Source: Lysobacteraceae bacterium (GTDB taxonomy: Bacteria > Pseudomonadota > Gammaproteobacteria > Xanthomonadales > Xanthomonadaceae). From it: a stretch of 33,133 nucleotides of DNA. The DNA lies in the NCBI GenBank assembly GCA_008015095.1, contig SSEV01000176.1, positions 1-33,133 on the forward strand. The letters are read 5' to 3'. Shown here in pieces: positions 1 to 9,141 of the stretch. Under the pieces are notes generated by a model. It worked only from the letters and a program-made list of their open reading frames with translations. It searched no databases and was not told where the DNA came from. Position 1 is the first letter of the stretch; each line of letters starts with the position of its first letter. The position numbers and the translations under genes are program-made.

Positions 1-124
1 GCGCCTACACGCCCCGCCTCCCTGCGACCCTGCCTCATCGATCCGCCTCCCTTGCGATCAGAAGGCGATCTTATGTGATGAAGGTCTCAAAATGAAAGAT
101 GCGAGCGTAGAGTTATGGTGAGGG

Positions 125-550
125 TCAGTCCACATTGCCGTAATTCAACCAAATTCTTGCGGGGTCTTCCCGATCGAAAACCCGGCAGTGGTAGCCCTGT
201 TCGCGCGCGATGATTTCACCGATTTCCATCCGTCCGACTGCTGTGCCGCGGGCATCGACATAAGCGACGCGCACGCCGTCGAACCCCCGCCCTTGCATCG
301 CCGAAATCAAGCGCCGCATATCGGCCTCTCCCGGAACGGCGCCGTGCGTATGGTCGAGCACCAACAACCGATGATGGCCGGTGCGTTTGAGTTCGGCGCC
401 GATGCGCACGAACATGTTCAAGACTGCTTCCGGCGTCCAGATCCAGCCCGTCACATCCGCGATCAGGCACGCGTGATCGCGACGGAAAGACAACTCGAAC
501 GCCGGCCGGTCATCACCGGCAGCGGGAAGTGGAGGCTCGCGCCGTGTCAC
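125..550 (-). CDS. Small STAS/SpoIIAA-like hypothetical protein, coupled to gpx
   Basis: A 141-residue protein that I do not recognise as a named gene. I chose the GTG start at 550 because it overlaps the TGA stop of the glutathione peroxidase (GTGA). A longer reading upstream would lie wholly inside that gene. The body, from about residue 20, alternates strands and helices: a hydrophobic strand with an aspartate (LIADVTG), a helix, a second strand (RLLVLDHT), an amphipathic helix (DMRRLISAM), a third strand (VRVAYVDARG), then a C-terminal helix and strand. This pattern resembles the SpoIIAA/STAS-like fold of small cytoplasmic proteins, but the assignment is by pattern only. There is no signal peptide or membrane segment. 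The overlap implies translation coupled to the peroxidase, so a role near redox stress is possible but unproven. Confidence 0.6.
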   Translation of the reverse strand: MTRREPPLPAAGDDRPAFELSFRRDHACLIADVTGWIWTPEAVLNMFVRIGAELKRTGHHRLLVLDHTHGAVPGEADMRRLISAMQGRGFDGVRVAYVDARGTAVGRMEIGEIIAREQGYHCRVFDREDPARIWLNYGNVD

Positions 551-1029
551 CCTAGGGCCGCTTCGATATCCTTGACCAAGGATTCCGGCTTGTCGGTCGA
601 CGCATAACGCCCGATCACGTTGCCGTCGCGGCCGATGAGGAATTTGCTGAAATTCCATTTGATCGCGCCAATCCCGAGCAAACCGCCCTTCTGCTCTTTG
701 AGCCACTTCCACAATGGATGCGCTTTGCCGCCATTGACGTCGATCTTGGCGAACATCGGAAAATCGACGTCGTAGTTCAGTGAGCAGAAATTCCTGATTT
801 CAGCTTCGTCGCCCGGTTCCTGATGCGCGAACTGGTCACAGGGAAAGCCCAGCACGACCAGGCCGCGAGCGCGATAGGTCTCCCAGAGTTTCTGCAGACC
901 GGCGTATTGCGGGGTGAAGCCGCATTTGGAGGCAACGTTGACGATCAGCAGTACTTTTCCGGCATATTCGGAAAGAGGCTGGTCGCGTCCGTCGATATCG
1001 ACGGCGGAAAAATCGAAAGCGGTGCCCAT
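547..1029 (-). CDS. Glutathione peroxidase family protein (thiol peroxidase)
   Basis: A 160-residue, full-length, cytoplasmic peroxidase of the glutathione peroxidase family. It reduces H2O2 and organic hydroperoxides. The catalytic tetrad is visible: peroxidatic Cys36 in NVASKCGFTPQY, Gln70 in the DQFAHQEPG segment, and Trp125-Asn126 in IKWNFSKFLI. The peroxidatic residue is cysteine, not selenocysteine. Cys82 in FCSLNY sits where the resolving cysteine lies in thioredoxin-dependent family members, so thioredoxin is the likelier reductant despite the family name. Cys64 in FPC is also family-conserved. The ATG at 1029 has an AGGAA ribosome site six bases upstream. The gene begins nine bases after the amidohydrolase stop and overlaps the next small gene, so the three probably form one operon. 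Confidence 0.93.
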   Translation of the reverse strand: MGTAFDFSAVDIDGRDQPLSEYAGKVLLIVNVASKCGFTPQYAGLQKLWETYRARGLVVLGFPCDQFAHQEPGDEAEIRNFCSLNYDVDFPMFAKIDVNGGKAHPLWKWLKEQKGGLLGIGAIKWNFSKFLIGRDGNVIGRYASTDKPESLVKDIEAALG

Positions 1030-1038
1030 CTTGGGTTC

Positions 1039-3078
1039 CTAGCGATGTCTGTCGGGGATCCTGAGCGCTGGAGCGAATGGCCGAATACCGAGCGCTTCGT
1101 AAATATCGCTGGGATAGTAAGCCGTCCCGCCTTTGATCACCAGAGCCACGCGGCGAATATCGGCGATATTCTGCGTTGGGTCGCCGTCAACCAGGATCAG
1201 ATCAGCGCGCTTGCCGATCTCGATCGAACCGCGATCCTGCAGCATGCGCGAGTGTTCCGCGCCATTCCAGGTGGCGATCTGCAGCGCCTGCGCCGGAGTC
1301 ATCCCGGCCTCCACGTAAAGCTCCAGTTCCCGTTGTAGCGTAAACCCCGCAAAACCATCGGTGCCAGCGAGGATCGGAATACCGGCCCGATACATCCGCC
1401 CGACGAATTCGACCATCTTCGCGTACGAGCGCTCGTATCGCTCTGCAGTGAGATCATCCGGAATATCGAAGGATGCGACTTGCAATCCACGCTGCACATC
1501 AGGCGGCATATGATCGGCGACCGCTGCGTAAGCCGGCGCGATCTGACCCGGACGCTGGCGAATAAAATCGAAAGTGGCGATGGTCGGATCAACCGCGACC
1601 CGCTTCCGGGCCATCAATGCGATGAAGTCCTGCACCTGCTTCGAATCGAAATCCAGGTCCGCGACTTTCTTTGCAGGCAGGTAGAAACGTTCGAGCGTGC
1701 GCGTGTCGGTCGCATCATCGACCAAGAAATTCAGCAACACCTGATTGATATGCTGAATTTCGTCGTAGCCCTGCTCGATTACGTCGCGGGCGCGCATGAA
1801 CACCGGCACATGGCCGCTGACACGCAAGCCTTTGCCATGCGCATAGGCCGCAGTGTCGCGCAGATGCTCTTTCGGGAAGGAGTTGTAGATCTTGATCCCG
1901 ACATAGCCGTTGGCGGCGTACCAGTCGACCGCGCGCTTGGCGGATTCGAGGTCGGAGATCACGAAACCGTTGCGCGCGGACATCGGGCTTTCGCCCTCGA
2001 TGAAGCCGGAAGCAACGATCCCCGGGGAAAGTCTGCGCCCGGCGCGCTCGTCAGCGATCAATCGTTGCAGCGTGGCGTTGTCGTTGCCCATATCGCGCAC
2101 GGTGGTCACGCCAGCGGCCAGATGCAGGCCGCCTTGCCAATCGTCCAGGTGGCCGTGCATGTCGAACAGCCCCGGCAGCAGGACTCTGCCGCGCGCATCG
2201 ATCACCCGCGCCGTGCTCGCCCGTTCTTCACCACCACCGGAGATCGATACGATTCGGCCGTCTTCGATCAACAGATCGGAGGCGGGGCCCAGCACCGCGC
2301 GCGCGCTGTCGAAGATCCGCGCGTTGCGGATCAGCGTGGCGCCCGGTAGCGGATTGGAAAGGCGCGCGTTCATCTCCAACAGTAATTCGTTCTCGGCCTG
2401 CTTCTGCATGGCCTCAAGCGCGTCTGCGTTACCCTGCCAACCTTCTTCGATCAGTTGGAGATAGCCGGGCATGATCGAAGCGAACATCCGCGGAACCTTG
2501 TCATCAGTGACCCATAGCGGAGTCGGCGTGAATCCCACGCCCGTGATCATCAGCAACTGGACTTTGCGCTTATCGCTTCCCTTTTCGACCTCCGCATCGC
2601 GGACTTTGCGCATGGTCAACATGCCGCTGGGAATCAGCGGCAACTTGCCGTCGGCGCGCTTGCTGAGCGCCGACATCGCTGCAGCGAAGCTTCGCGGCGT
2701 ACCGCCCAGCGGCGTATACGCTGCGTTCCCCTTGAGACGCTGCTCCCCTTGGTCCGATGTGGACTTCCAGCGCGCCAGCCCATCCTCGATGCTGAAATGC
2801 TCGTCGATCGGGGCGCCAAAGGTCGAAGCTCCCTTGACCGAGTAAGTCTTGAAGGTGCCGTCGGCAGCCAGGGTGTATTCCTCTTTCAATTCCGGGCCAC
2901 GACCGTTGTCCTTGAAAATGAAATCAACCCGGGTGACGCCATCATCGGCATGGACGACGGTTTGGTGTCCGGCCTGCTTGCCGCCATCGACCAGAGCAAG
3001 GTAACGGATGGTCTCCGCGCAAAAAACCGGCGCAGCGAACGACAACACGCAACAGGCAAGAACCAGACGGCGCATCAC
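1039..3078 (-). CDS. Exported amidohydrolase family protein
   Basis: A 679-residue metal-dependent hydrolase of the amidohydrolase superfamily (imidazolonepropionase/prolidase-like branch). An N-terminal Sec signal covers about residues 1-21 (two arginines, then a hydrophobic run ending VFCA), so it should act in the periplasm. Residues 22-240 form an extra N-terminal domain that I do not recognise. The catalytic part starts near residue 247 (TLIRNARIFD). It carries the HGH metal motif at 308-310, a lysine at 396 (GIKIYN) where a bridging carboxylated lysine sits in relatives, histidines at 423 (SGHVPV) and 443 (IQHINQ), and Asp574 in AGTDG. The C-terminus holds the usual GxxADLILVDGDP strand. 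The substrate cannot be told; relatives cleave Xaa-Pro or Xaa-Arg/Lys dipeptides and cyclic amides. It is the first gene of a probable three-gene operon with the peroxidase. Confidence 0.85.
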   Translation of the reverse strand: MMRRLVLACCVLSFAAPVFCAETIRYLALVDGGKQAGHQTVVHADDGVTRVDFIFKDNGRGPELKEEYTLAADGTFKTYSVKGASTFGAPIDEHFSIEDGLARWKSTSDQGEQRLKGNAAYTPLGGTPRSFAAAMSALSKRADGKLPLIPSGMLTMRKVRDAEVEKGSDKRKVQLLMITGVGFTPTPLWVTDDKVPRMFASIMPGYLQLIEEGWQGNADALEAMQKQAENELLLEMNARLSNPLPGATLIRNARIFDSARAVLGPASDLLIEDGRIVSISGGGEERASTARVIDARGRVLLPGLFDMHGHLDDWQGGLHLAAGVTTVRDMGNDNATLQRLIADERAGRRLSPGIVASGFIEGESPMSARNGFVISDLESAKRAVDWYAANGYVGIKIYNSFPKEHLRDTAAYAHGKGLRVSGHVPVFMRARDVIEQGYDEIQHINQVLLNFLVDDATDTRTLERFYLPAKKVADLDFDSKQVQDFIALMARKRVAVDPTIATFDFIRQRPGQIAPAYAAVADHMPPDVQRGLQVASFDIPDDLTAERYERSYAKMVEFVGRMYRAGIPILAGTDGFAGFTLQRELELYVEAGMTPAQALQIATWNGAEHSRMLQDRGSIEIGKRADLILVDGDPTQNIADIRRVALVIKGGTAYYPSDIYEALGIRPFAPALRIPDRHR

Positions 3079-3430
3079 TTTCTCCTTCGATCGCGGAAAA
3101 CCTTCGGCACGGGTTGAGGACGCTATGGCGAAGGACAGGATCGGGCAACGTTGCCAGCTCTTCTTCGCAAGCGCCAGTGACCGCCGTCATGCGCATATTG
3201 CGCCGCAACAAAAACCGCCGCCGAGGCTTCGCCATGACAGACATCCCGATGTCGCTTCTCGGCGATTGTCGCGTGATGCGACTGCGTTCTCGACTCCCAC
3301 GCATGTATTCGATTTCAGATCAACGTGAACGCGTGGGCAATCGATGAATAATCGCGACACTGCGTCCGCCCTGCTCCGATGAGCAACTGCGCGACGACAA
3401 CGAGACCATTACGGAGACAGGAGCGCGTGC
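3079..3430. other. Divergent intergenic region
   Basis: About 350 bases between the divergent amidohydrolase and starch-enzyme genes, with no convincing gene. Short open frames here are random GC-rich readings. The plus gene has a clear AGGAG ribosome site at 3419-3423. An AATAAT box at 3347-3352 could be its -10 element, but the best -35 (GTGAAC, 16 bases away) is poor. I found no strong hairpin. Confidence 0.5.
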
Positions 3431-6400
3431 ATGAGGACGATCGGGCGGCACTGGATGATTCCGACATTTTTCTCATCGCGTCGGCCTAGCCCGCTGGCTA
3501 ACGACGAACGCTGGATGCAAAGCCGGCCTGGCGGCGCAACGCTGAGGGCTGCGGTGTGGATAGTCATATCGAGCATTGCTACAGCAGCCAGCGCCGCGAT
3601 CCCATCGGCCCACGTCTACCACAACCACATGCCGAATTTCTGGCCGTTCTACGCGGTCAACGTCGGCAACACCTATCAGACCACACCGGTCGGCGCGCCG
3701 ATCCGCTATGCGTACGACGGCCAGGTGATCAACCTCAAGAACAATCCTCCGCCGGGCTACAGCTATTACCTGCCGGCGGCGCTGGGCGGCACGATCATGC
3801 CGCACGACGATCTGGTCAGCTATTACAGCCACGACGCCAAGACCGGCGCGTATCAGTACTGGCCACAGCAGATCGCCGGCGAATTGCGCAATTTCTCCGG
3901 CGCGCAGGGCCAGATCCACGTCACCATGTCGGGCGCGGTGGTCAATAACGTCGATAGTCTGCAGAACCTGGGCAACGTCCCCGGCTACGGCAATCCGGGC
4001 TGGGGCCTGAGCTGGCGCAACGCCTACGGTGCGCTGCCGACCACGAACGGGTACCGCACGCTGGACCTGATCCACTTCACCGGGCACCACAGCATGGGCC
4101 CGTTGGTGGGCTCGGAGTACTTCCTCAAGGATCTGATCTATCAGAACGTCACCCTGGCCCAACCGTATTTCCTCGGCAGCGGTTTCCGCTCGTCGCGCGG
4201 CTTCTTCCCGACCGAACTCGGTTTCTCCGACCGGCTGATTCCGACCCTGAGCAAACTGGGCATTCAATGGTCGGTGATCGGCAACAATCATTTCTCGCGC
4301 ACGCTCAAGGATTACCCGTACGCGACCTACGACGCCAACGGCGATACGTTGACCTCACCGCCGAATCGCGCGGACCTGCGCAACACCTCGACCACGGGCG
4401 CCTGGGTGGCGCAGCAGATGGCGCACGAACAGCAGGTGGTGGTGAACAAATACCCGTTCGCGTCCACGCCGCACTGGGTGCGCTATGTCGATCCGGCCAC
4501 CGGTGCGGTGAGCAAGATCGCTGGCGTGCCGGTCAGCCAGAACGGTTCGTGGCTGGAAGGTTGGGAAGGTGCGGTGACGGTCGACGAGTATCAGCCCTAC
4601 GCGGCGCTGGAACCCCGTCAATTCTTCGTGGTCGCGCACGACGGCGACAACTCAGGCGGACGCGCGGGATCGTTCTCGACCTGGCAGAACGGTTACGGCA
4701 CCACATGCAGCGGCAACGGTTATTGCCTGGGCATCGACGAGTATCTGCAACGCTTTCCGATCCCTCCTGGCGACGTGCAGCATGTGCAGGACGGCTCGTG
4801 GATCGACACCCGCGACTCCTCGTCCGATCCGACCTGGTACCACTGGCGTCTGCCTTTCCTGATCTGGCAGGGCCAGTTCCCAGCGTTCAACGCCGCCACC
4901 GGCATGAATCTCTCGCCCAAGCTCAACCTCAACGGCACCGCCGAGGGCGCGACCGTGTCGCTGGAACACGGCTGGCACTATCTCGAACGCAATTTCGCGC
5001 TGTTGCAGGCGGCCTTGAACTACGCCAAGACCGCCGAACAGATCTGGCTCGACGATCATCCGAACCATTGGTCGCCGACCACCACCCTGGACACTCAGGT
5101 CACCCATGCGGGCAATCAGCTCAACCCGTGGATGATGTCGTTCCCGATCAAGGGCAATCCTGCCGCCGATTACGCCGGCGGCGCGAATCCGGCGGAACTG
5201 GCCTGGTATTTCCTGTTGCCGGCGATGGATTCGGGTTTCGGCTATTACGACGAGAACAAGGACGACAACGTCAAGCCGACGCTGGCCTTCAACAACTCGC
5301 TGTATTTCTCCAAGCTGCACGTCCAGGCGAACGCGACCAAGGACCGCACCGGGCCATCGGTGTGGTGGCCGCAGCGCTATCCCTACAACCCCGGCTCGGT
5401 GAACGCCTCGAAAGCCGAGGGTTGGACGGTCCAGCACTACAACCACGAGTTCGCGATCTACACCTACGCTTACGACGTTTCCAACATCGCCAGCATCCAG
5501 GTCAGGATCAGGCCGCACACCGGCAACACCATCAGCGCCAGCGACGACACCTACAAGGTCTACGACCCCGCGGCGATGGTCGGCAAGCCCGGACTCTCGA
5601 TCACCCCGGCCAACGTCGGCGCATGGACGTCCTATCCGATGCAGGTCCGCGATCTGCGTCCGGTGATGAACGGCGTGTCCTGGATGCCGACCACGCAGGC
5701 GACGATGCAGGTATTGCCGGCGCAGGAGATCGGCAACCTCTACTACGCCTATTTCAACCAGTACCGTAACCAGTTGCTGGACTACTACATCGAAGCGACC
5801 GACAGCCGCGGCAATGTCACCCGCAGCGAGATCCAGCAGGTCTACGTCGGCGCCGGCACGTACCGCAAGACCACCACCGGCTCGGGATACGCCGAGGACG
5901 TCAACGGCACCATCGCCGGCGTGCGTCCGTTCCTGACCGTAGACACCACGCCGCCGGTGTTCCAGGGCACGCTCAGCGCAACGAATCTCAGCGACCGCGC
6001 GGTCAGCATCACCTGGCAACCGGCCACCGACAACGTGCGCGTGGCGGGCTATCAGATCTTCCGCAACGGCACCCTGGTGGGCAGCGGCAGCGGCACGCAG
6101 TTCAACGACAGCGGATTGACGCCGTCGACGACCTACAGCTATCAGGTGCTGGCCTTCGACGCGGCGGGCAACCAATCCTCACGCAGTCCGGTGCTGGCGG
6201 TGACCACCCGTGCCGCCGACACCACCGCGCCGACCGCGCCGGGCACGCCGTCGCTGGTCTCGGCGACCGCCAGTTCGATCGCACTGGGCTGGACGGCCGC
6301 CACCGACAACTATGGCGTCAGCGACTATCTGATCTACCGCAACGGTACCCAGGTCGGCACGACCACCGGCACCACGTACACCGACAGCGGGCTGCAACCG

Positions 6401-8245
6401 TCGACGGCGTACAGCTACACCGTGCGCGCGCGCGATGCCGCGGGCAATCTCTCGGCGACCTCGGCCGCATTGCAAACGTCGACCGCCGCCGGCAATGTCG
6501 CCACGGTCTATTACCGCGCCCCCGCGGGTTGGACCACGGTCAATCTGCACTACTCGCCCAACGGCGGCACCTGGACCGCCGTGCCCGGTGTCGCGATGAC
6601 GCTGGCTTGCACCGGCTGGTATCGCTATTCGGCGAATCTGGGCGCGGCCAGCGGGCTCGCGGCGACGTTCAACAACGGCGCGGGTGTGTGGGACAACAAC
6701 AACGGCAACAACTACGCGCTCGGCACCGGTCTCTCGACCGTGCAGAGCGGCTCGGTGGGCACCGGGGTCAACCCCTGCGACGCCGACATCCAGGCGCCAT
6801 CAACGCCGACCAACCTCACCGGCCGCGCGATCGATTCGAATTCGGTCAGCCTCGCTTGGAGCGCGTCGACCGACAACGTCGGCGTCGCCGGTTACCGCGT
6901 CTATCGCGGCGCCACCCAGGTCGCTTCCGTCACCGGTGGCGCCGCCTACGTCGACAACGGCCTGACTGCGTCCACCGCGTACAGCTACAGCGTGCGCGCC
7001 TACGACGCGGCGGGGAATCTTTCGGCGGCCAGCGCGAGCATCGGCGTGACCACGCCCGCGCCCGCCGATACCCAGGCGCCGAGCGTGCCCGCAGGGTTGG
7101 CCTACGCGAATCTGACCAGCACTTCGCTGACTCTGTCGTGGGCGGCATCCACCGACAACGTCGGCGTGGCGACCTATCTGGTGCTGCGCAATGGCGTGCA
7201 GGTGGCGACGACCGCGGCGACGTCCTACGCCAACAGCGGGCTGTCCGCGAACACCGCCTACGCCTACACGGTGAAGGCGCAGGACGCGGCGGGCAACACC
7301 TCGGCCGCCAGCACGGCGCTGAACGTCACCACGCCGCCACTGGTGAACAACACCGCCACCGTCTATTACAAATCCATCGCGGGATGGACCACGGTCAACA
7401 TCCATTACGCGCCGAACGGCGGAAGCTGGACCACGGTGCCCGGGGTGGCGATGGGCGCGGCCTGCACCGGCTGGTGGGTGAAGGTGATCAGCCTGGGCGC
7501 GGCGAACGGCGCGCAGGTCACCTTCAACAACGGCAGCGGCGCGTGGGACAGCCGCAACGGCGCGAACTATCCGGTCGGCACCGGCCTGTCGAGGATCGAA
7601 AACGGCGTCATCACGACCACCGATCCCTGCCTCGGCGACGACAGCACCGCGCCCACCGCGCCAAGTGCGCTGAGCGCAAGCAACGTGACCATGACGTCGG
7701 CCACACTGTCCTGGTCGGCCTCGACCGACAACGTCGGCGTCGTCGGTTACCGCGTCTATCGCGGCGGCACCCAGATCGGCACCACCGCCTCGCCCGGCTT
7801 CAGCGACAGCGGACTTTCGGCGGGCAGCGCGTACGCCTACACCGTGCGCGCCTACGACGCCGCCGGCAATCTTTCGGCCAGCAGCGCCACCCTGACCGTG
7901 AATACGCCGCTGCCGGGCACCTGTCAGGTCAGCTTCACCATCGCCAATGCGAATACCGTGTTCGGCCAGAATCTCTATGTGGTCGGGAATGTCGCTGCGC
8001 TCGGCAGTTGGTCGCCGGGCGCGGGCTTCGCGCTGACCATCCAGGGCAGCGGTGCGAACGTGCCCTGGAGCGGCACCATCACCCTGCCCGCCGGCGCCGC
8101 GATCCAGTACAAGTACGTGAAATGGAATGGTTCGACCGCGACCTGGGAAAGCAACCAGGCCACCGCGTCGGGCAACCGTGAATTCACTCTGCCGGTCAGT
8201 TGCGCATCGACGGTGATCCGCAACGACGGCAACTTCAAATTCTGA
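3431..8245 (+). CDS. Secreted multidomain alpha-amylase-like enzyme (GH119, FN3, CBM25, CBM20)
   Basis: A 1604-residue exported starch-active enzyme. The catalytic region (about 57-835) resembles GH119, the small family related to GH57. HNHMP at 64-68 matches the first GH57/GH119 conserved region. Glu262 in FFPTELGFS is the expected nucleophile and Asp404 in VAHDGDN the expected acid/base. Their 142-residue spacing equals the Glu231/Asp373 pair that I recall being predicted for the Bacillus circulans GH119 enzyme. Then follow FN3 (841-926), FN3 (932-1018), CBM25 (1023-1110), FN3 (1121-1209), FN3 (1215-1302), CBM25 (1308-1398), FN3 (1406-1492) and a C-terminal CBM20 (1497-1594). The modules bind raw starch and act as spacers. 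The signal core is residues 39-55, giving an unusually long leader; Met29 (3515) would give a normal 28-residue signal, but the AGGAG site favours 3431. Confidence 0.88.
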   Translation: MRTIGRHWMIPTFFSSRRPSPLANDERWMQSRPGGATLRAAVWIVISSIATAASAAIPSAHVYHNHMPNFWPFYAVNVGNTYQTTPVGAPIRYAYDGQVINLKNNPPPGYSYYLPAALGGTIMPHDDLVSYYSHDAKTGAYQYWPQQIAGELRNFSGAQGQIHVTMSGAVVNNVDSLQNLGNVPGYGNPGWGLSWRNAYGALPTTNGYRTLDLIHFTGHHSMGPLVGSEYFLKDLIYQNVTLAQPYFLGSGFRSSRGFFPTELGFSDRLIPTLSKLGIQWSVIGNNHFSRTLKDYPYATYDANGDTLTSPPNRADLRNTSTTGAWVAQQMAHEQQVVVNKYPFASTPHWVRYVDPATGAVSKIAGVPVSQNGSWLEGWEGAVTVDEYQPYAALEPRQFFVVAHDGDNSGGRAGSFSTWQNGYGTTCSGNGYCLGIDEYLQRFPIPPGDVQHVQDGSWIDTRDSSSDPTWYHWRLPFLIWQGQFPAFNAATGMNLSPKLNLNGTAEGATVSLEHGWHYLERNFALLQAALNYAKTAEQIWLDDHPNHWSPTTTLDTQVTHAGNQLNPWMMSFPIKGNPAADYAGGANPAELAWYFLLPAMDSGFGYYDENKDDNVKPTLAFNNSLYFSKLHVQANATKDRTGPSVWWPQRYPYNPGSVNASKAEGWTVQHYNHEFAIYTYAYDVSNIASIQVRIRPHTGNTISASDDTYKVYDPAAMVGKPGLSITPANVGAWTSYPMQVRDLRPVMNGVSWMPTTQATMQVLPAQEIGNLYYAYFNQYRNQLLDYYIEATDSRGNVTRSEIQQVYVGAGTYRKTTTGSGYAEDVNGTIAGVRPFLTVDTTPPVFQGTLSATNLSDRAVSITWQPATDNVRVAGYQIFRNGTLVGSGSGTQFNDSGLTPSTTYSYQVLAFDAAGNQSSRSPVLAVTTRAADTTAPTAPGTPSLVSATASSIALGWTAATDNYGVSDYLIYRNGTQVGTTTGTTYTDSGLQPSTAYSYTVRARDAAGNLSATSAALQTSTAAGNVATVYYRAPAGWTTVNLHYSPNGGTWTAVPGVAMTLACTGWYRYSANLGAASGLAATFNNGAGVWDNNNGNNYALGTGLSTVQSGSVGTGVNPCDADIQAPSTPTNLTGRAIDSNSVSLAWSASTDNVGVAGYRVYRGATQVASVTGGAAYVDNGLTASTAYSYSVRAYDAAGNLSAASASIGVTTPAPADTQAPSVPAGLAYANLTSTSLTLSWAASTDNVGVATYLVLRNGVQVATTAATSYANSGLSANTAYAYTVKAQDAAGNTSAASTALNVTTPPLVNNTATVYYKSIAGWTTVNIHYAPNGGSWTTVPGVAMGAACTGWWVKVISLGAANGAQVTFNNGSGAWDSRNGANYPVGTGLSRIENGVITTTDPCLGDDSTAPTAPSALSASNVTMTSATLSWSASTDNVGVVGYRVYRGGTQIGTTASPGFSDSGLSAGSAYAYTVRAYDAAGNLSASSATLTVNTPLPGTCQVSFTIANANTVFGQNLYVVGNVAALGSWSPGAGFALTIQGSGANVPWSGTITLPAGAAIQYKYVKWNGSTATWESNQATASGNREFTLPVSCASTVIRNDGNFKF

Positions 8246-8253
8246 GATGCTTC

Positions 8254-8275
8254 GCCCGGCGCGGCGGCGCCGGGC
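8254..8275 (+). terminator. Hairpin after the starch enzyme gene
   Basis: A perfect 9-bp GC-only stem (8254-8262 with 8267-8275) and a four-base loop lie nine bases after the stop codon. No T tract follows, so termination strength is uncertain. Confidence 0.55.
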
Positions 8276-8294
8276 AGGCATCGTTACCGGGGGC

Positions 8295-8326
8295 TTGACC
8301 CTGACGCCGCGTGAGGCCGGAGGATG
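8295..8326 (+). promoter_or_regulatory. MerR/TipAL-type promoter with operator palindrome
   Basis: A TTGACC -35 box at 8295-8300 is followed directly by a 17-bp imperfect palindrome, CCTGACGCCGCGTGAGG (8300-8316), with one mismatched pair plus the centre. A weak -10 candidate (AGGATG, 8321-8326) lies about 20 bases from the -35. An operator filling an overlong spacer is the hallmark of MerR-family promoters, and the half-site CCTnACG resembles the tipA operator as I remember it. It lies 57 bases upstream of the MerR gene, so autoregulation is likely. Confidence 0.65.
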
Positions 8327-8373
8327 GCCTCGCGACGAGTCGTCGCGCATCCGAGTTCCGATCCGGAGCGTTC

Positions 8374-9141
8374 ATGCCCAAGCCTTATCACACCGTCGGC
8401 CGCGTCGCGGCGATGACCCGCCTGACCGTCCGCGCCTTGCATCACTACGACGCGATCGGTCTGGTGTGCCCCTCGCATCGCGGTGGCAACGGTTACCGTC
8501 TCTACACCGAGGACGATCTCCGCCGCTTGCAGCAGGTGCTGTTGCTGCGCGAACTGGGATTCGGTTTGGAGGCGGTGCGCGAGCTGATTGACGCGCCGCC
8601 CGGGCGCCGTCGCGAGGCTCTGTTGGCACAACGCACGCTACTGGAAACGCAGCAGCGGCATACCGAAACGATGATGCGCGCGGTCGACGCGACTCTTCAA
8701 TCCCTGACTACGGACACACCCATGAGCATCGACAAACTCTTCGACGGCTGCGAAAACTTCGCCAACGGCGAATACGCGCAGGAAGCGGAACAGCGCTGGG
8801 GACAGAGCACGGCGTGGAAGGAATCCAAACGCCGCACCGGCGGCTACGGCAAGGACGACTGGACCGCGATCGAACGCGAGGCGGAGACGATCGTCGCCGA
8901 CTTCCTCGCCGCCATGCAGCGCGGCGATGCGGCCGACAGCGACGCCGCGACCGCGATCGCGGAGCGCCATCGCCTGCATATCGATCGCTGGTTCTATCCG
9001 TGCAGCCATGCGATGCACCGGAACGTATCGGCGATGTACACCGCCGACCCGCGCTTCCAGGCCTACTACGACCGCCATGGCGACGGGCTGGCCGCATACG
9101 TCGAAGCCGCGGTGCATGCCAACGCCGCGCGCGTCGAGTGA
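8374..9141 (+). CDS. MerR-family regulator with TipAS-like effector domain
   Basis: A 255-residue cytoplasmic transcription factor. Residues 5-72 form the MerR winged helix: YHTVGRVAAMTRLTVRALHH, then YDAIGLV, GYRLYTEDDL and the LLRELGFGLEAV helix. A coiled-coil dimer helix follows (about 78-108). Residues 115-250 match the TipAS-type antibiotic-recognition domain (FANGEYAQEAEQRWG, then a helical bundle ending YYDRHGDGLAAYVEAA). TipAL of Streptomyces binds thiopeptides covalently through a cysteine and activates its own promoter; here Cys106 and Cys180 are candidates, not proven. The ATG at 8374 has GGAG six bases upstream. An earlier in-frame GTG at 8311 lies inside the operator and is rejected. 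Likely role: a ligand-sensing, self-activating regulator. Its targets are unknown. Confidence 0.88.
   Translation: MPKPYHTVGRVAAMTRLTVRALHHYDAIGLVCPSHRGGNGYRLYTEDDLRRLQQVLLLRELGFGLEAVRELIDAPPGRRREALLAQRTLLETQQRHTETMMRAVDATLQSLTTDTPMSIDKLFDGCENFANGEYAQEAEQRWGQSTAWKESKRRTGGYGKDDWTAIEREAETIVADFLAAMQRGDAADSDAATAIAERHRLHIDRWFYPCSHAMHRNVSAMYTADPRFQAYYDRHGDGLAAYVEAAVHANAARVE

Noticed and set aside
188..607. Plus-strand open frame opposite the peroxidase and STAS-like genes
   Set aside because: Antisense shadow with no ribosome site or recognisable motif.
4267..6175. Long open frames on both strands inside the starch enzyme gene
   Set aside because: High-GC shadow frames: composition is Arg/Gly/Ala rich with no domain, while the plus frame holds a complete multidomain protein.
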